DNA from: Rodentolepis nana
Lineage: Eukaryota > Platyhelminthes > Cestoda > Cyclophyllidea > Hymenolepididae
Assembly (NCBI GenBank): GCA_900617975.1
Contig: UZAE01014847.1
Span: 1-11,716, forward strand
DNA: 11,716 bases
Direction of reading: 5' to 3'
Position 1 is the stretch's first letter, and each line of letters starts with the position of its first letter. A model generated the notes under the pieces. The model did no database searches and was not told the origin of the DNA. It saw only the letters and a list, made by a program, of their open reading frames with translations. This document shows, in pieces, positions 1 through 9,068 of the stretch. The translations under genes and the position numbers were made by a program.

Positions 1-1
1 A

Positions 2-1013
2 TATGAGAATAGACCAAGACATCTGAAAAAGAAATCTGGTTTAATACAGAAAGCCATAGCATTGAATAAAGAATTACAAATCGATGACGAAATAAACCCA
101 TAAACCCATTAGCTGACGTTGATGTAGCGTGTTGCACCCAACTGCTTGATTTCATCAGGAATTCAAACACCCCGCCAGAACAATTGTGCTCACTATCCCT
201 TGAAACAATCAATGTCAACTATCCTGGCGATCAATGGCTCCAAGTCTTCACTGATGGGTCATACATAGAAAACCAAGCAAACATTGGCGCAGGTGTCTAT
301 TCTGAACTCTTCTCTTTCTACGGAGTAGCGGGACACAATTGATCCGCTTTTGAAGGTGAAATAGAGGCCATTAGGTTAGCACTATGCCAATTATGTTGCC
401 TGAATACGAAATTCACCAAAGCCATGATACTTTCGGACTCACAATCAGCAATACACTCAATTGGAAACAGGGAGCCGCCCAAAACAGCTGAGATAAAGGA
501 ATGTAGAAAACAGTGGACCTACAATGGATTCCTGGTCAATGTGGCATTAAACTCAATGCGTTTGCTGACACACTTGCTAAGATGGGGACAACGATCTTGC
601 AATGCATGGACCGGCCGATGTCTTTCCACACAATGAAGGCCTTAATCGGGAGAGATTTCCAAACCTCAAGGTGCAACGAAATTAAAGCTCGAACAAAGGA
701 GTAACAGTGGACAGTGGCACTCTCCGACATACCCGACTGGCTAAGAATCGAAGCCGTTGCCGAGATAAGAGTAAGTACCGGACACGATTGCTTGGCAACA
801 CATCTTCACAGATTGGGAGTATACATTCAACCCAAATGCCCCCTATGTAACATACAGGAGGAAATGGAGAAGACCCACACGATTCGATGCCCACCCCTAA
901 AGACAACGACGGAAAGCCAGATATACTGGGAAGCAAGAAGACAAATAATGAACTGCTATAAATGTATCCCCCTTCTCTCTTGGGGGAAGCTGAAGTCAAA
1001 GTTTAAGTGCTAA
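2..1013 (+). pseudogene. Retrotransposon ORF2 C-terminus: RNase H and CCHC knuckle, broken
   Basis: In life this part of ORF2 would degrade the RNA strand of the RNA/DNA hybrid during target-primed reverse transcription. Reading starts in the frame of position 2 (LQIDDE near 74-91), shifts near 97-103, then runs in the frame of 121. The RNase H acidic residues are visible: D in FTDGS (about 250-264), E in FEGEIEAI (about 349-372), D in SDSQSAI (about 433-453) and D in ADTLAK (about 564-582). Compared with copy 2, about 31 bp are missing near 500-510, which shifts the frame. Two stops interrupt it: TGA at 340-342, where copy 2 has AGA, and TAA at 702-704, where copy 2 has AAA. The end carries CPLC...THTIRC, a Cx2Cx9Hx3C knuckle, and stops at 1011-1013. 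Identification is strong; inactivity is certain from the breaks. Confidence 0.9.
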
Positions 1014-1040
1014 TGATAAATATCCCAAAGACTGCCATTT

Positions 1041-1053
1041 AAAATAATAATAA
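1041..1053 (+). repeat. AAT/TAA microsatellite tail of copy 1
   Basis: A short run of AAT units follows the motif TGCCATTT at the end of the 3' UTR. Copy 2 ends in the same way on the other strand, so this marks the 3' terminus of the retrotransposon. Such tails are typical of I-like elements. Confidence 0.8.
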
Positions 1054-2212
1054 CTTATTGGTTCCTGTTTACAGGCAACATCGTCAATTAATCTGGAATC
1101 TTTGAATGGAGCTAGTTGGCACAGGTCTCACTATTTCATGCAGCTGGGAGGTTGATAGGGGTGACTTTGATTGCAAGGTGTGCTTTGCCCTCTTCTCAGT
1201 CTAAACTGATATCCATACCTGCACTAACTCAACATGTAGTGACTACAGAAGTAAATTTCCAAATGCATTGGTGTGGCTTTCTTGTGTGAAAGCATATTTA
1301 ACCACTAATATGCATCCCGCATAGCTCACCCCGCAATTAGAAAATCAATTGTGCGTGTGCTAGTGTATTACGAATCAGTGCAGTTTATACTGTGGTTTGC
1401 TTCAACCCACAGCTTGTTTGCCTATTCGAATAAATACTCGTGAAATATTCCTCATGCGGAAGCATAGTGACATTCTCTTCTACCATTGTTGTCATAATGA
1501 CTAAGTTAATTCACTCACAGAAGCACTCAATCACTTTTGGCACAAAGTATTATTATTTGTAAAAGCGACATTGGGATCGCAGTGAATGCCAAAATTTCAA
1601 TACACAAATAGACGTATTCATGATGCAAGAGACCATAATTGCACAGGCCTACATCATTTTCATGCGACATCTCAAGGTTGCAATGGAAGATGAAGAAGGG
1701 AGTTACATGCACCCTCACGCTGGCACAAATGTGGGGCATTCCTTTCCACGCGAAATGGAGCATGTGAGCTCGTGAACGTCAAGACATCTCCACCAAGCAT
1801 CAATCAATAGTCGCTTATACCAACAGTAGTACATGTTGCTATGCTCGTCAATGCAGATCTTGTCACTCTCAACACAACTCGCCTTTTGAGACACATTATG
1901 ATATATTTTAACTATGAACTCAGCTCCAGAGGTTTCAAATAAGCAGATCATTTTTAATTCCAGTGAAGCTGTAAAGTACTATGAAGAATATTAACCTCAT
2001 GAACATATGATCTGTGACTGGGTAAACTGATTTTAATTTGTGATCAACAATTTGAGAAATTATTTCAAATTAGGAGTAAGACATGTTTGGTAACCTTGCA
2101 ACAAACTTCATTTGAACCATGCGAGGTCTAACAATTTGCCTGATTTGAGAATTACTTGATATTTTTTCAAGTAATGACCATCGTTAATCCATAAATTATA
2201 GACTGCATGCAA
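1054..2212. other. AT-rich noncoding stretch, nothing assigned
   Basis: I see no recognisable gene, RNA or transposon domain here. Two minus-strand reading frames of 78 codons (1527-1763 and 1715-1951) overlap but resemble no family I know. A 26-bp segment at 1083-1108 recurs at 4935-4960 with one mismatch, 30 bp beyond the retrotransposon tail, so part of this stretch may belong to an older dispersed repeat. Confidence 0.5.
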
Positions 2213-3225
2213 TTCGCATCTTGTCAATTAATGTTGTCAATAAGGGCAATCGATATTAACTCAAGTCGAATAGATTTGTTTTGAAATGCATTTTAATCAA
2301 AAAAACATTGTTTAATTGTCGATTCAAAGAATTTAGTAAAATAACGGTGCTTGATTGCTAATCAACTGAAATGTATGCCGATGTGATATACACTCTATTG
2401 GGTTACATTGGTGATGATCAATTGTCCACATGTGTTTTACGCTTAAAATAAACAATAATTTTAATCGTTAATAACAAACGAGATATCCACAAAGAATAAT
2501 GAAGTATTTTTAATATTGAAGTGATTAATCCAAAGTGATATGTCTTATGACAAGCTCAACGACTAAATATGTCTTCAATTTCCAAGTTTAAAGATTATAC
2601 TTCAAAGATGCACGTAAATGCAAATTTCTTGAAGGTAGCTTGAATAAACCAAAATATTCGTGCTAATTGTTTTGCGTTTACGAATTATTTTAAAATTTGA
2701 AATTCATTTTTAAACATTCTTTCAAGCTAGCACGCTAATGTGGGAAAAATAGAGAAGACGTTTCACGAAAATATCTTCGAAGTAAGAACCTGGAATTCGC
2801 TTTTTTATTGACTAGTATTGCATTGAAATGCATCTCACTTGAACATCAATATTACTTTCTCTTTCAAGTAGTATTTGAATCGCAATTTAACGTTTTAAAA
2901 GAATTTTCACCTTACTGAATGAAATTTAAAGCACCTAAATCTAGGGATGATTTTTGAAAGGGCCTTCACATAACCACTAACTCGAAAGAACATGAATTTT
3001 GTCACATCCAGACAAATAGATCATTGAGGATCAAGTTGACAATTTTATCAGTACTCATTTGACGCCAATTGACAACGATAATTACACGTGTGTTTATTTT
3101 CCGGTTTTGCAGCCTTACCTTGATTTGGCTGCTAAATTCTCAAAAGGAATATGCAATCCATAGTGTTTGAGGTTTTTTGGAGTTTTGCCATTTTTATATT
3201 TTGTTAAGAGTACATGTGATTTTTA
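2213..3225. repeat. Unclassified ~1-kb dispersed repeat, copy A
   Basis: This noncoding AT-rich unit matches 5675-6600 almost end to end and 6716-7026 over its first third. Shared anchors include TTCGCATCTTGTCAATTAAT at the start, ATCAATTGTCCACATGTGTT, CAAATTTCTTGAAGGTAGCT, GCACGCTAATGTGGG, and TATCAGTACTCATTTG near the end. Its left edge is sharp at TTCGCATC; its right edge fades near 3225. It carries no coding domain, no evident terminal inverted repeat and no tail. It could be a nonautonomous transposon or a monomer of a long satellite; I cannot tell which. Copy A is the longest and keeps an 85-bp segment that copy B has lost. Confidence 0.85.
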
Positions 3226-4476
3226 GAAGAATGTTCTCTTTTACAAATTATTTCTTATTGCCTACTGCTATGCATTAAATGTTTGATTTATTCTCGGTTG
3301 TTTAATTGAAAGTTTTTCTAGTTAAGTATGTCCCAGGGATTATCCACCCTTTCTCAACAGAACAAAGAAGTAACGGGCGTTTGACAGGGAATACCTCTAT
3401 TCGGGTGTTGTTGTGCTAGAGGTGTATATCCGTCATGTCCTGAGTTGTGTGTTCGGTTAAGTGTTTGGAGTGCGAATGATTTTCGAAACCCTTAGTTCTT
3501 TATACACTTTCCAGTGCAATAACAACCCAATGAATGTGATTATTGATTGGTCGAGAGTTCTCTGCGTTGGGCATCTCATTTGGTCGCTGGTGTAAATGCC
3601 ATCACTTCCGCCTGCGTGTCTTTGCTTCAGCCATGCTAACATTGTATTCCCACAACCATACTCACACAATCCCTTGTACACATTGCAAATCTATAGTAGA
3701 ATCAATTTAAATTATGCAATTCTATATTAAGGTAAAATCAGATGCAATTCTAGGCATGGTTTACTGTTTAAAGGCTTGCGTGCCAATCACTATTTTCAAT
3801 GATGTGTTCATATTGATTTCATCTGATTAAAGGAATGTGAATTTGGTTTGGCTTGAGTTAAAAAACCAGTTGAGCAACAACTTAAATTTTAATTTGATCA
3901 GCAAAATAAAATTCAAAAATTCTTCATATTAGGTTGTCATGGATTTGACCTCATGCTGTAAAATATTTGTGACTTTATTAAAATTTACATAAAAATACCG
4001 AATAAATATAGTGGCTGTTCGTGAATGTCCAGCAATTTTTCTATTTCTTGATGCTGAGACAAAAGCATTCAATTTACAGTAACAATTCATTGACTTCTCA
4101 CATTTTGATCTATATGTCACAAAAAATATGCTAAGACAGTTGATGAGAATTGATATGAAAGTAGGGGACTTTATTTTACGTTCTTGTACCAACTTTCATA
4201 AGGTTAGTAAATTGCTACATGTTTAATACACTTTCAAACAATTTAGATGCCAAATTTTCTAAATTTATAAATGATGGACGAACAATTCACCAACCTTTCC
4301 ATCTATACCATGCATAAATTTATAAATATTGTGACAAGTTATTTAACTCATTTAAGAACTAGTTTCATTGATATCTTTGAAATTAGCTGAATGAAGACAA
4401 TAAATATGAAATGGTTTTTATCATCTTTTATCATAGGAAAAATCTAGTGGAAATGAATGAAAATTTCATGTTCTTA
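3226..4476. other. AT-rich noncoding stretch, nothing assigned
   Basis: No domain or RNA gene was recognised. The part from about 3335 to 3690 is less AT-rich than its surroundings and holds a 74-codon minus-strand frame (3457-3681) with no recognisable motif. It could be a decayed repeat from another family. The rest is AT-rich with short homopolymers. Confidence 0.5.
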
Positions 4477-4510
4477 AAATGGCATAATTTCGAACCACTT
4501 TTCTCGCCTC
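4477..4510. repeat. 34-bp direct repeat, unit 1
   Basis: The unit begins AAATGGCAT and ends TCGCCTC. It matches 4723-4756 at 30 of 34 positions in the same orientation. The spacing is 246 bp. Origin unknown. Confidence 0.7.
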
Positions 4511-5674
4511 GATATTCACAATTTATTTTAACAAAAAAAACTACCTGCTATCGATACAGGCGGTGTTACACAAGAGGAGACTGAGACGTTGCTCTCCAGT
4601 TTCATTACTTGTCTTAAGGATTAAGATGAGTCACAATTCCAGTTTAAGGTCATTTCTAGGAGAAGGTATCAATTAGATTCGTTATATGTCTACATCGAAT
4701 TCAATTGCTTAAGGCACTCTTTAAATGGCATGATTTCAAACCACTCTACTCGCCTCAGATCATGTATTTCCATTAATACCCTTCGCTGGTCACAGTGATC
4801 CCAATCCCCAAAATATGATGTTGTGATCGGGGAAGTAGATCTCTTTACTAAATCATAAGTACGTTAAGGGGGAGGAAAGGCATTCGAAATGACCTATGTC
4901 AACGTTTCAATGTGAATGACACAAACGCATCATTGTCAATTAATCTGCAATCTTTGAATGTTATGAGTTTGCACCGAGATGGGCAAAACTTCGTGTCTAT
5001 TTGCATGATAACCAGCAGTTGTGAATATCCATTTGAGAGCAATTCACTTCACTTAAGCTGAAAGTATCTTTTAAAGAAATATATACTAATTTAATCATCA
5101 CAAATTCCTATCAAGTCGAAGTGTTTAGAAATCATCAAAGACAATAGGCTGATTTTAAATTAACAATTTTGAATGGGATATTATTATTTTATTTCATTTA
5201 TTTTATTTATTATTTTATTTCCTAAATTGGCCATGCCAATTTGATTCATACACTTTCAGCGTATTGATTTAGATCTAATTCGATTAATTGTTTTTTTCAA
5301 AATTTCAATTCTTTTTGAGAATTGTAAAATCTTCTTAACTGGAGTCACATACGATATAGGCAATGCATTGGATTCCAAGAATGACATTCAATTTTTTCAT
5401 GAAATCTGAAGGCATTTGGAAGTAAAATAAAAGATATCATAGTGTTAAATTGCCAAAATGACAATGATGGGTATTTTCTGCTAACAACGCACGAAGTTAC
5501 CTTCTATTGTTTTGCTATTTACAGGCCACAAAAGAAACTTGACAGTGATTACGAGGGTAGAGCAGAGTTAAGCAGAACAGAGATAAAACTTGCATTCAAA
5601 ACTATTCAAGCAAGTAGGCAAGTTCACAATCATTGGGAATATTGTTACTCTTTCGTAAACTTCCCTCCATACCT
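4511..5674. other. AT-rich noncoding stretch with low-complexity ATTT tract
   Basis: No gene was recognised. It contains the second 34-bp direct repeat unit, the second copy of the 26-bp segment (4935-4960) and an ATTT/ATTTT low-complexity tract at about 5178-5221. A perfect 7-bp stem with a 5-base loop lies at 5306-5324 (CAATTCT and AGAATTG), which is too small to interpret. An 83-codon plus-strand frame at 5442-5693 runs into repeat B and has no recognisable domain. Confidence 0.5.
4723..4756. repeat. 34-bp direct repeat, unit 2
   Basis: Second unit of the direct repeat at 4477-4510, with four mismatches. Similarity does not clearly extend beyond the 34 bp on either side. Confidence 0.7.
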
Positions 5675-6600
5675 TTCGCATCTTGTCAATTAATGTTGTC
5701 AATTAGGGTAATCGATATTAACTCAAGTTGAATAGATTTATTTTGAAATGTAGTTTAAATCAAGATAAAAAATGTTCAATTGTCGATTCAACGAATTTAG
5801 TAAATTAACGGTGCTTGGTTGTTAAACAACTGAAATCTATGACGATGTGATATACACTAGATTGGATTATATTGGAGATAATCAATTGTCCACATGTGTT
5901 TAACGCTTATAATAAACAATAATTTTAATAGATAATAACGACTAAATATGTCTTCAATTTCTAAGTTTAAAGATTATTCAACGAAGNTGCATGTGAATGC
6001 AAATTTCTTGAAGGTAGCTCGAATAAACCAAAATATTCGTGCCAACTTTTGCATTTACGAATTATTTCAAAATTGGAAAATTTATTTTTAGTCATTCTTT
6101 TAAGCAAGCACGCTAATGTGGGTAAAATAGAGAAGAGATTTCACGAAAATATCATTGAAGTAAGAACATGGAATTCACTTTTTCATTGAGTAATAATGCA
6201 TTGAAATGCATCTTACTTGAACATCAATATTACTTACCCGTTCAAGTAGTATTTGACACGGAATTTAACGTTTTGGAAGAATTCTCACCTTTATGATTGA
6301 AATTCAAATGACATAAATCTAGATACGATTTTTGAAAGGGACTTCACATAACCAATAAATCGAAAGGACATGAATTTTATCACATACACACAAATAGAGT
6401 ATGGAGGATCAAGTTAACAATATTATCAGTACTCATTTGGCGTGTTTGGATACTATGGAAATGTCGATAATTTTCCATTTATGCAGTCTTCCCTTGCTTT
6501 AACTGCTATATATGCCAAAATAATATGCATTCTATAGCGTTTGTGGTTTTTGGATTGTTATCATTTTTGGCAATAATGTTAAAAATGCATGATATTTCGA
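5675..6600. repeat. Unclassified ~1-kb dispersed repeat, copy B
   Basis: Direct-orientation copy of 2213-3225, offset by 3462 bp. It starts at the same TTCGCATC boundary and follows copy A with scattered substitutions to about 6600. It lacks 85 bp present in copy A (2476-2560). The join falls after ATAAC and before GACTAAAT, with a 3-base AAC microhomology. Copy C keeps the segment, so the loss is specific to B. An undetermined base (N) lies at 5987. It is noncoding. The start of copy C lies about 1010 bp further on, close to one unit length, so B and C may be remnants of a tandem array. Confidence 0.85.
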
Positions 6601-6715
6601 GCTAAGGCTTGTCATCTACGATCTCTTTCTGATTATTGAATGCTAATATTTCATTATTTGATTATTTCAATTTTATGGTAATTTGTTATAGCCACCCAGC
6701 TTCAACATCATATAG
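6601..6715. other. Spacer between repeat copies B and C
   Basis: An AT-rich spacer of 115 bp without recognisable content. It takes the place of the first part of the repeat unit, which copy C lacks. Confidence 0.4.
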
Positions 6716-7026
6716 AGGTAATCGAAATTAACTCAAGTTGAATAGATTTATTTTGAAATGTATTTTTGATCAAGCAAACAATGTTTAATTGTCAATTCAA
6801 CGAAGTTAGTAAAATAATGGCGCTTGGTTGTTAATCAACAGAAATGATTGGTGATATGATATACCCTGGATTGGTTTATATTGGAAAAATCAAGTATCCA
6901 CATGGGTTTTACGTTTATAATAAACAATAATTTTAATAGCTAATAACAAACAAGATTTTCCACGAATAAAGATCTATTTTTAATAATGAAGCTATAAATC
7001 CTAAGTGATATCTCATTTGACAAGCT
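6716..7026. repeat. Unclassified ~1-kb dispersed repeat, truncated copy C
   Basis: Matches copy A from about 2244 to 2556, including the 85-bp segment missing from copy B. Similarity begins at GGTAATCG, about 30 bp inside the unit, and stops abruptly after GACAAGCTT. There the GC-rich island and then the tail of retrotransposon copy 2 begin. The loss of the remaining two thirds of the unit therefore coincides with the arrival of foreign sequence on its right side. Confidence 0.8.
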
Positions 7027-7138
7027 TGTGGGACACGTTATCACTCTGTGCGTCATCGTGTGCCTGCAAGTCTGCTCGCCAGGACTGGTAGGTACGGCCC
7101 TGCTTCTCTGTGTGCGGCGACCGTACAAACAGTGGCCA
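7027..7138. other. GC-rich island of unknown origin
   Basis: About 110 bp that are clearly richer in G and C than either flank, set between truncated repeat C and the retrotransposon tail. It is open in more than one frame. On the plus strand one frame gives a hydrophobic run (motif GLVGTALLLCV) followed by a basic RRPYK. On the minus strand another open frame contains YQSWRADLQAHD. I recognise neither. It could be an exon fragment, a piece of another transposon, or flanking DNA carried with the LINE. No tRNA-like boxes are apparent. Function is not assigned. Confidence 0.4.
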
Positions 7139-7162
7139 ATCATCATTATTATTATTATTATT
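7139..7162 (-). repeat. TAA/GAT microsatellite tail of copy 2
   Basis: On the minus strand the 3' UTR ends with TGCCATTTGAAA followed by about six AAT units and then GATGAT. This is the 3' terminus of the retrotransposon and matches the shorter tail of copy 1 at 1041-1053. It sets the left boundary of the element. Confidence 0.85.
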
Positions 7163-7198
7163 TCAAATGGCAGGCTTTGTGATATTATCATTAGCCCT

Positions 7199-8430
7199 TA
7201 AATTTTGACTTCGGCTTCCCCCAAGGTTGGGGGGTACATTTATAGCAATTAATTACTAGCAGTTCAATAGATGTCTTCTTGCTTCCCAGTATCTCTGGAT
7301 TTCCGTCGTTGTCTATAGGGTTGGACACCGAATCAGGTGGGTCTTCTCCATTTCCTCCTGTAGGTTACATAGAGGGCATGTGAGTTTATGTGTATACTCC
7401 CAATCTGTGAAGATGTTTTGACAAGCAATCGTGTCCGGTACGTAGTCTAAACTAAGCAACGGCCTCGATTCTTGGCCAGTCGGGTATGTCGGAGAGTGCC
7501 ACTGTCCACTGTTTCTCCTTTGTTCGAGCTTTCAGTTCGTTGAACCTTGAGGTCTGTAATTCTCTCCTGATTAAGGCCTTTATTGCGAGGGAAGACATCG
7601 GCCGGTCCATGCATTGCAAAATCGTTGTCCCCATCTTAGCAAGTGTGTCAGCGAGCTCATTGCCTTTAATGTCACAGTGACCAGAAATCCATTGTCGGAA
7701 CGCTGTTTTGTTTTTTTCTCTCAGCATCTGATAGAGATTTTTACATACGTATATCTCAGTTGTTTTGGGTGGCTCTCTGTTTCCAATAGAGTTGATTGCT
7801 GACTGTAAGTTCGAAAGCATTAATGCTTTGGTGGATTTTGTATCCAATCAACATAATTTGCATAGTGCCATTCTAATGGCCTTTATTTCTCCTTCTAAAG
7901 CGGATCTATTGTATTCCGCTGGTGTGTAGTAAGAGAAGAGTTCTAAATAGACACCTGAACCAACGTTTGCTTGGTTTTCTATGTATGACCCATTAGTGAA
8001 GACTTGGGGCCATTGATCTGCAGGATAGTTGACATTGATTGTCTCAAGGGCCAGTGAGCGCATTTGCTCTGAAAGGGTGTTTGATTTTCTAAAGAAGTCA
8101 AGCAGTTGGGTGCAACACACTACATCAGTGTCTGCTAATGGGTTCAGCGTAGAGAGAGGCTTTTTGGTTTGTCATCGATTTGTAATACTTTCTTCAGTTC
8201 TATGGCTTTCGGTATTAGACCAGATTGCGTTTTCAGATGTCTTGGTCCATTCTCATATGTGCTGAAGAACTTATCCATGGGAATGCGCAGTAGCTTCTCA
8301 TACAAGTTCAAGGCCTTCTCTTTTATAAGGTAACCTATTGTGGTGGTCCCTGTTACTATGAGCGTTGCATCAATAGGTGTTGAGTTTATCCCTCCAGTAA
8401 TTAGTCGTAATGCTTTTTGTGGCCGTCTAT
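7199..8430 (-). pseudogene. Retrotransposon ORF2 C-terminus (RNase H), copy 2, catalytic Asp lost
   Basis: It begins after the RT thumb with ALRLITGGINSTP (near 8400), passes IKEKALNLYEKLLR (near 8310) and LQIDDK (near 8180), and shifts frame near 8145. RNase H follows from about 8115. Two acidic positions kept in copy 1 are changed here: FTDGS reads FTNGS (about 8000) and SDSQS reads SNLQS (about 7818). The other two motifs, EGEIKAI and ELADTLAK, remain. Stops occur at 7848-7850 (TGA, where copy 1 has TGC) and 7452-7454 (TAG, where copy 1 has GAG), and another TAA follows near 7390. A one-base shift then breaks the CCHC knuckle. This copy retains the stretch of about 31 bp that copy 1 lost, so the two together define the family sequence. 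Confidence 0.9.
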
Positions 8431-8457
8431 TCCTCTAGTAATTAGTCGTAATGCTTG
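8392..8457 (-). repeat. Tandem duplication, 41-bp period, two units
   Basis: The segment around GTAATTAGTCGTAATGCTT occurs at 8392 and again at 8433. The period is 41 bp. It lies just before the RLITGG motif and breaks the reading frame of ORF2. Confidence 0.8.
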
Positions 8458-8460
8458 GTT

Positions 8461-8716
8461 GTGTGCCTTCTCGTATTGATATGAGAGTCACCTCTGTGGC
8501 TGTAATGAGTGGCTCACAGTTGAATGTCACCTCTGTGGCTGTAATGAGTGGGTTACAGAAATACAACATTATTGGCTGAATAAACATCTTGTCATCTCTG
8601 GCTTGATTGTGTGCCTTCTCGAGGGGTTTGAGAGTCACCTCTGTGGCTTTCTGTGCCTTCTCGAGGGGTTTGGGAGTCACCTCTGTGGCTGTGTGCCTTC
8701 TCGAGGGGTTTGAGAG
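8461..8716 (-). repeat. Cluster of ~39-42-bp tandem duplications in the RT/RNase H connection
   Basis: The GTCACCTCTGTGGCTGTAAT core occurs at 8487 and 8526 (period 39). A related unit starting GTGCCTTCTCGAGGGG occurs near 8609, 8651 and 8691 (periods about 42 and 40). On the coding strand these give repeated versions of TATEVTLKPLEKAHNQ, a segment expected once in the element. Several units differ by point mutations, so the duplications are not all brand new. Confidence 0.85.
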
Positions 8717-8749
8717 AATGGTCCTAGAGTTGAGCGCTACAGGCGCCAT

Positions 8750-9067
8750 ACGCTACCAGCAAGACGCTTCAGTACATTCAGTCTAGTGGAGACTCGTTCT
8801 GCTATTTTAGCAATGTGACTTTTCCATGGGAGACGCGTTCTGCTATTTTAGCAATGTGACTTTTCCACGTCTCGTTCTGCTATTTTAGCAATGTGACTTT
8901 TCCACGTTGGCTTTGTGTCAAAAGTCATTCCGAGAATTGTGAACTCATTGTGTTTTTCTATGGTAGTATCCTTGTACCTAAGAAGCAGGTCTATACTGTG
9001 ACGGGCCAAATAAATGTTTGGAATTCAGATTTTGCGATGTTGATTGCCATTCCATTGTTGTCGCACC
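8750..9067 (-). pseudogene. Reverse transcriptase thumb region, copy 2
   Basis: On the minus strand this begins directly at the mariner junction with WCDNNGMAINIAKSEF (9068 to about 9018; the W depends on the undetermined base at 9068). It continues in a second frame with ARHSIDLLLRYKDTTIEKH and EFTILGMTFDTKPTWKSHIA (to about 8870). These blocks sit downstream of the catalytic core in the RT of I-like LINEs. A frameshift falls near 9015, and a three-unit tandem duplication disrupts the IAKIAERV block. The palm core with the YxDD aspartates, which should come just before NNGMAIN, is absent. Confidence 0.8.
8795..8906 (-). repeat. Tandem duplication, three units of 41 and 37 bp
   Basis: CGTTCTGCTATTTTAGCAAT and the following GTGACTTTTCCA recur at 8795, 8836 and 8873. 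The repeated core of about 30 bp is nearly identical in all three units. It encodes the WKSHIAKIAER block of the RT thumb, so the reading frame is broken. Confidence 0.9.
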
Positions 9068-9068
9068 N

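Larger units (their letters stand above)
1..1053 (+). mobile_element. I-like non-LTR retrotransposon, 3' fragment (copy 1)
   Basis: This is the 3' part of an autonomous LINE. It continues past the left edge of the window, so its 5' limit is unknown. It carries the stretch between RT and RNase H, the RNase H domain, a C-terminal CCHC knuckle, a short 3' UTR and a tail of AAT/TAA units ending at 1053. The same order of sequence occurs on the opposite strand between about 8275 and 7139, which confirms that both are copies of one family. RNase H downstream of RT and a TAA-repeat tail instead of poly(A) are known traits of the I group. The clade is inferred from this and from the RT of copy 2. The copy is inactive. 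Confidence 0.88.

Noticed and set aside
1527..1951. Two overlapping minus-strand frames of 78 codons in the left noncoding stretch
   Set aside because: No recognisable motif, no splice or start context, and frame lengths within chance for this composition.
3457..3681. A 74-codon minus-strand frame in a slightly GC-richer stretch
   Set aside because: No domain recognised and no support from neighbours; likely chance or a decayed unknown repeat.
3929..4192. An 87-codon minus-strand frame
   Set aside because: AT-driven composition (Ile, Phe, Lys, Asn rich) with no motif.
5306..5324. Hairpin as a terminator or regulatory element
   Set aside because: A 7-bp stem in AT-rich DNA is expected by chance and has no gene nearby.
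5442..5693. An 83-codon plus-strand frame
   Set aside because: Its end runs into repeat copy B and it has no recognisable domain.
7027..7138. tRNA or tRNA-derived SINE in the GC-rich island
   Set aside because: No A/B box or cloverleaf arrangement could be found.
7486..8265. Plus-strand frames opposite the RNase H pseudogene
   Set aside because: They are antisense shadows of the retrotransposon coding strand.
8461..8716. Possible CRISPR-like array of repeated ~40-bp units
   Set aside because: Units are adjacent tandem duplications of retrotransposon coding sequence with no unique spacers, in a eukaryotic context.
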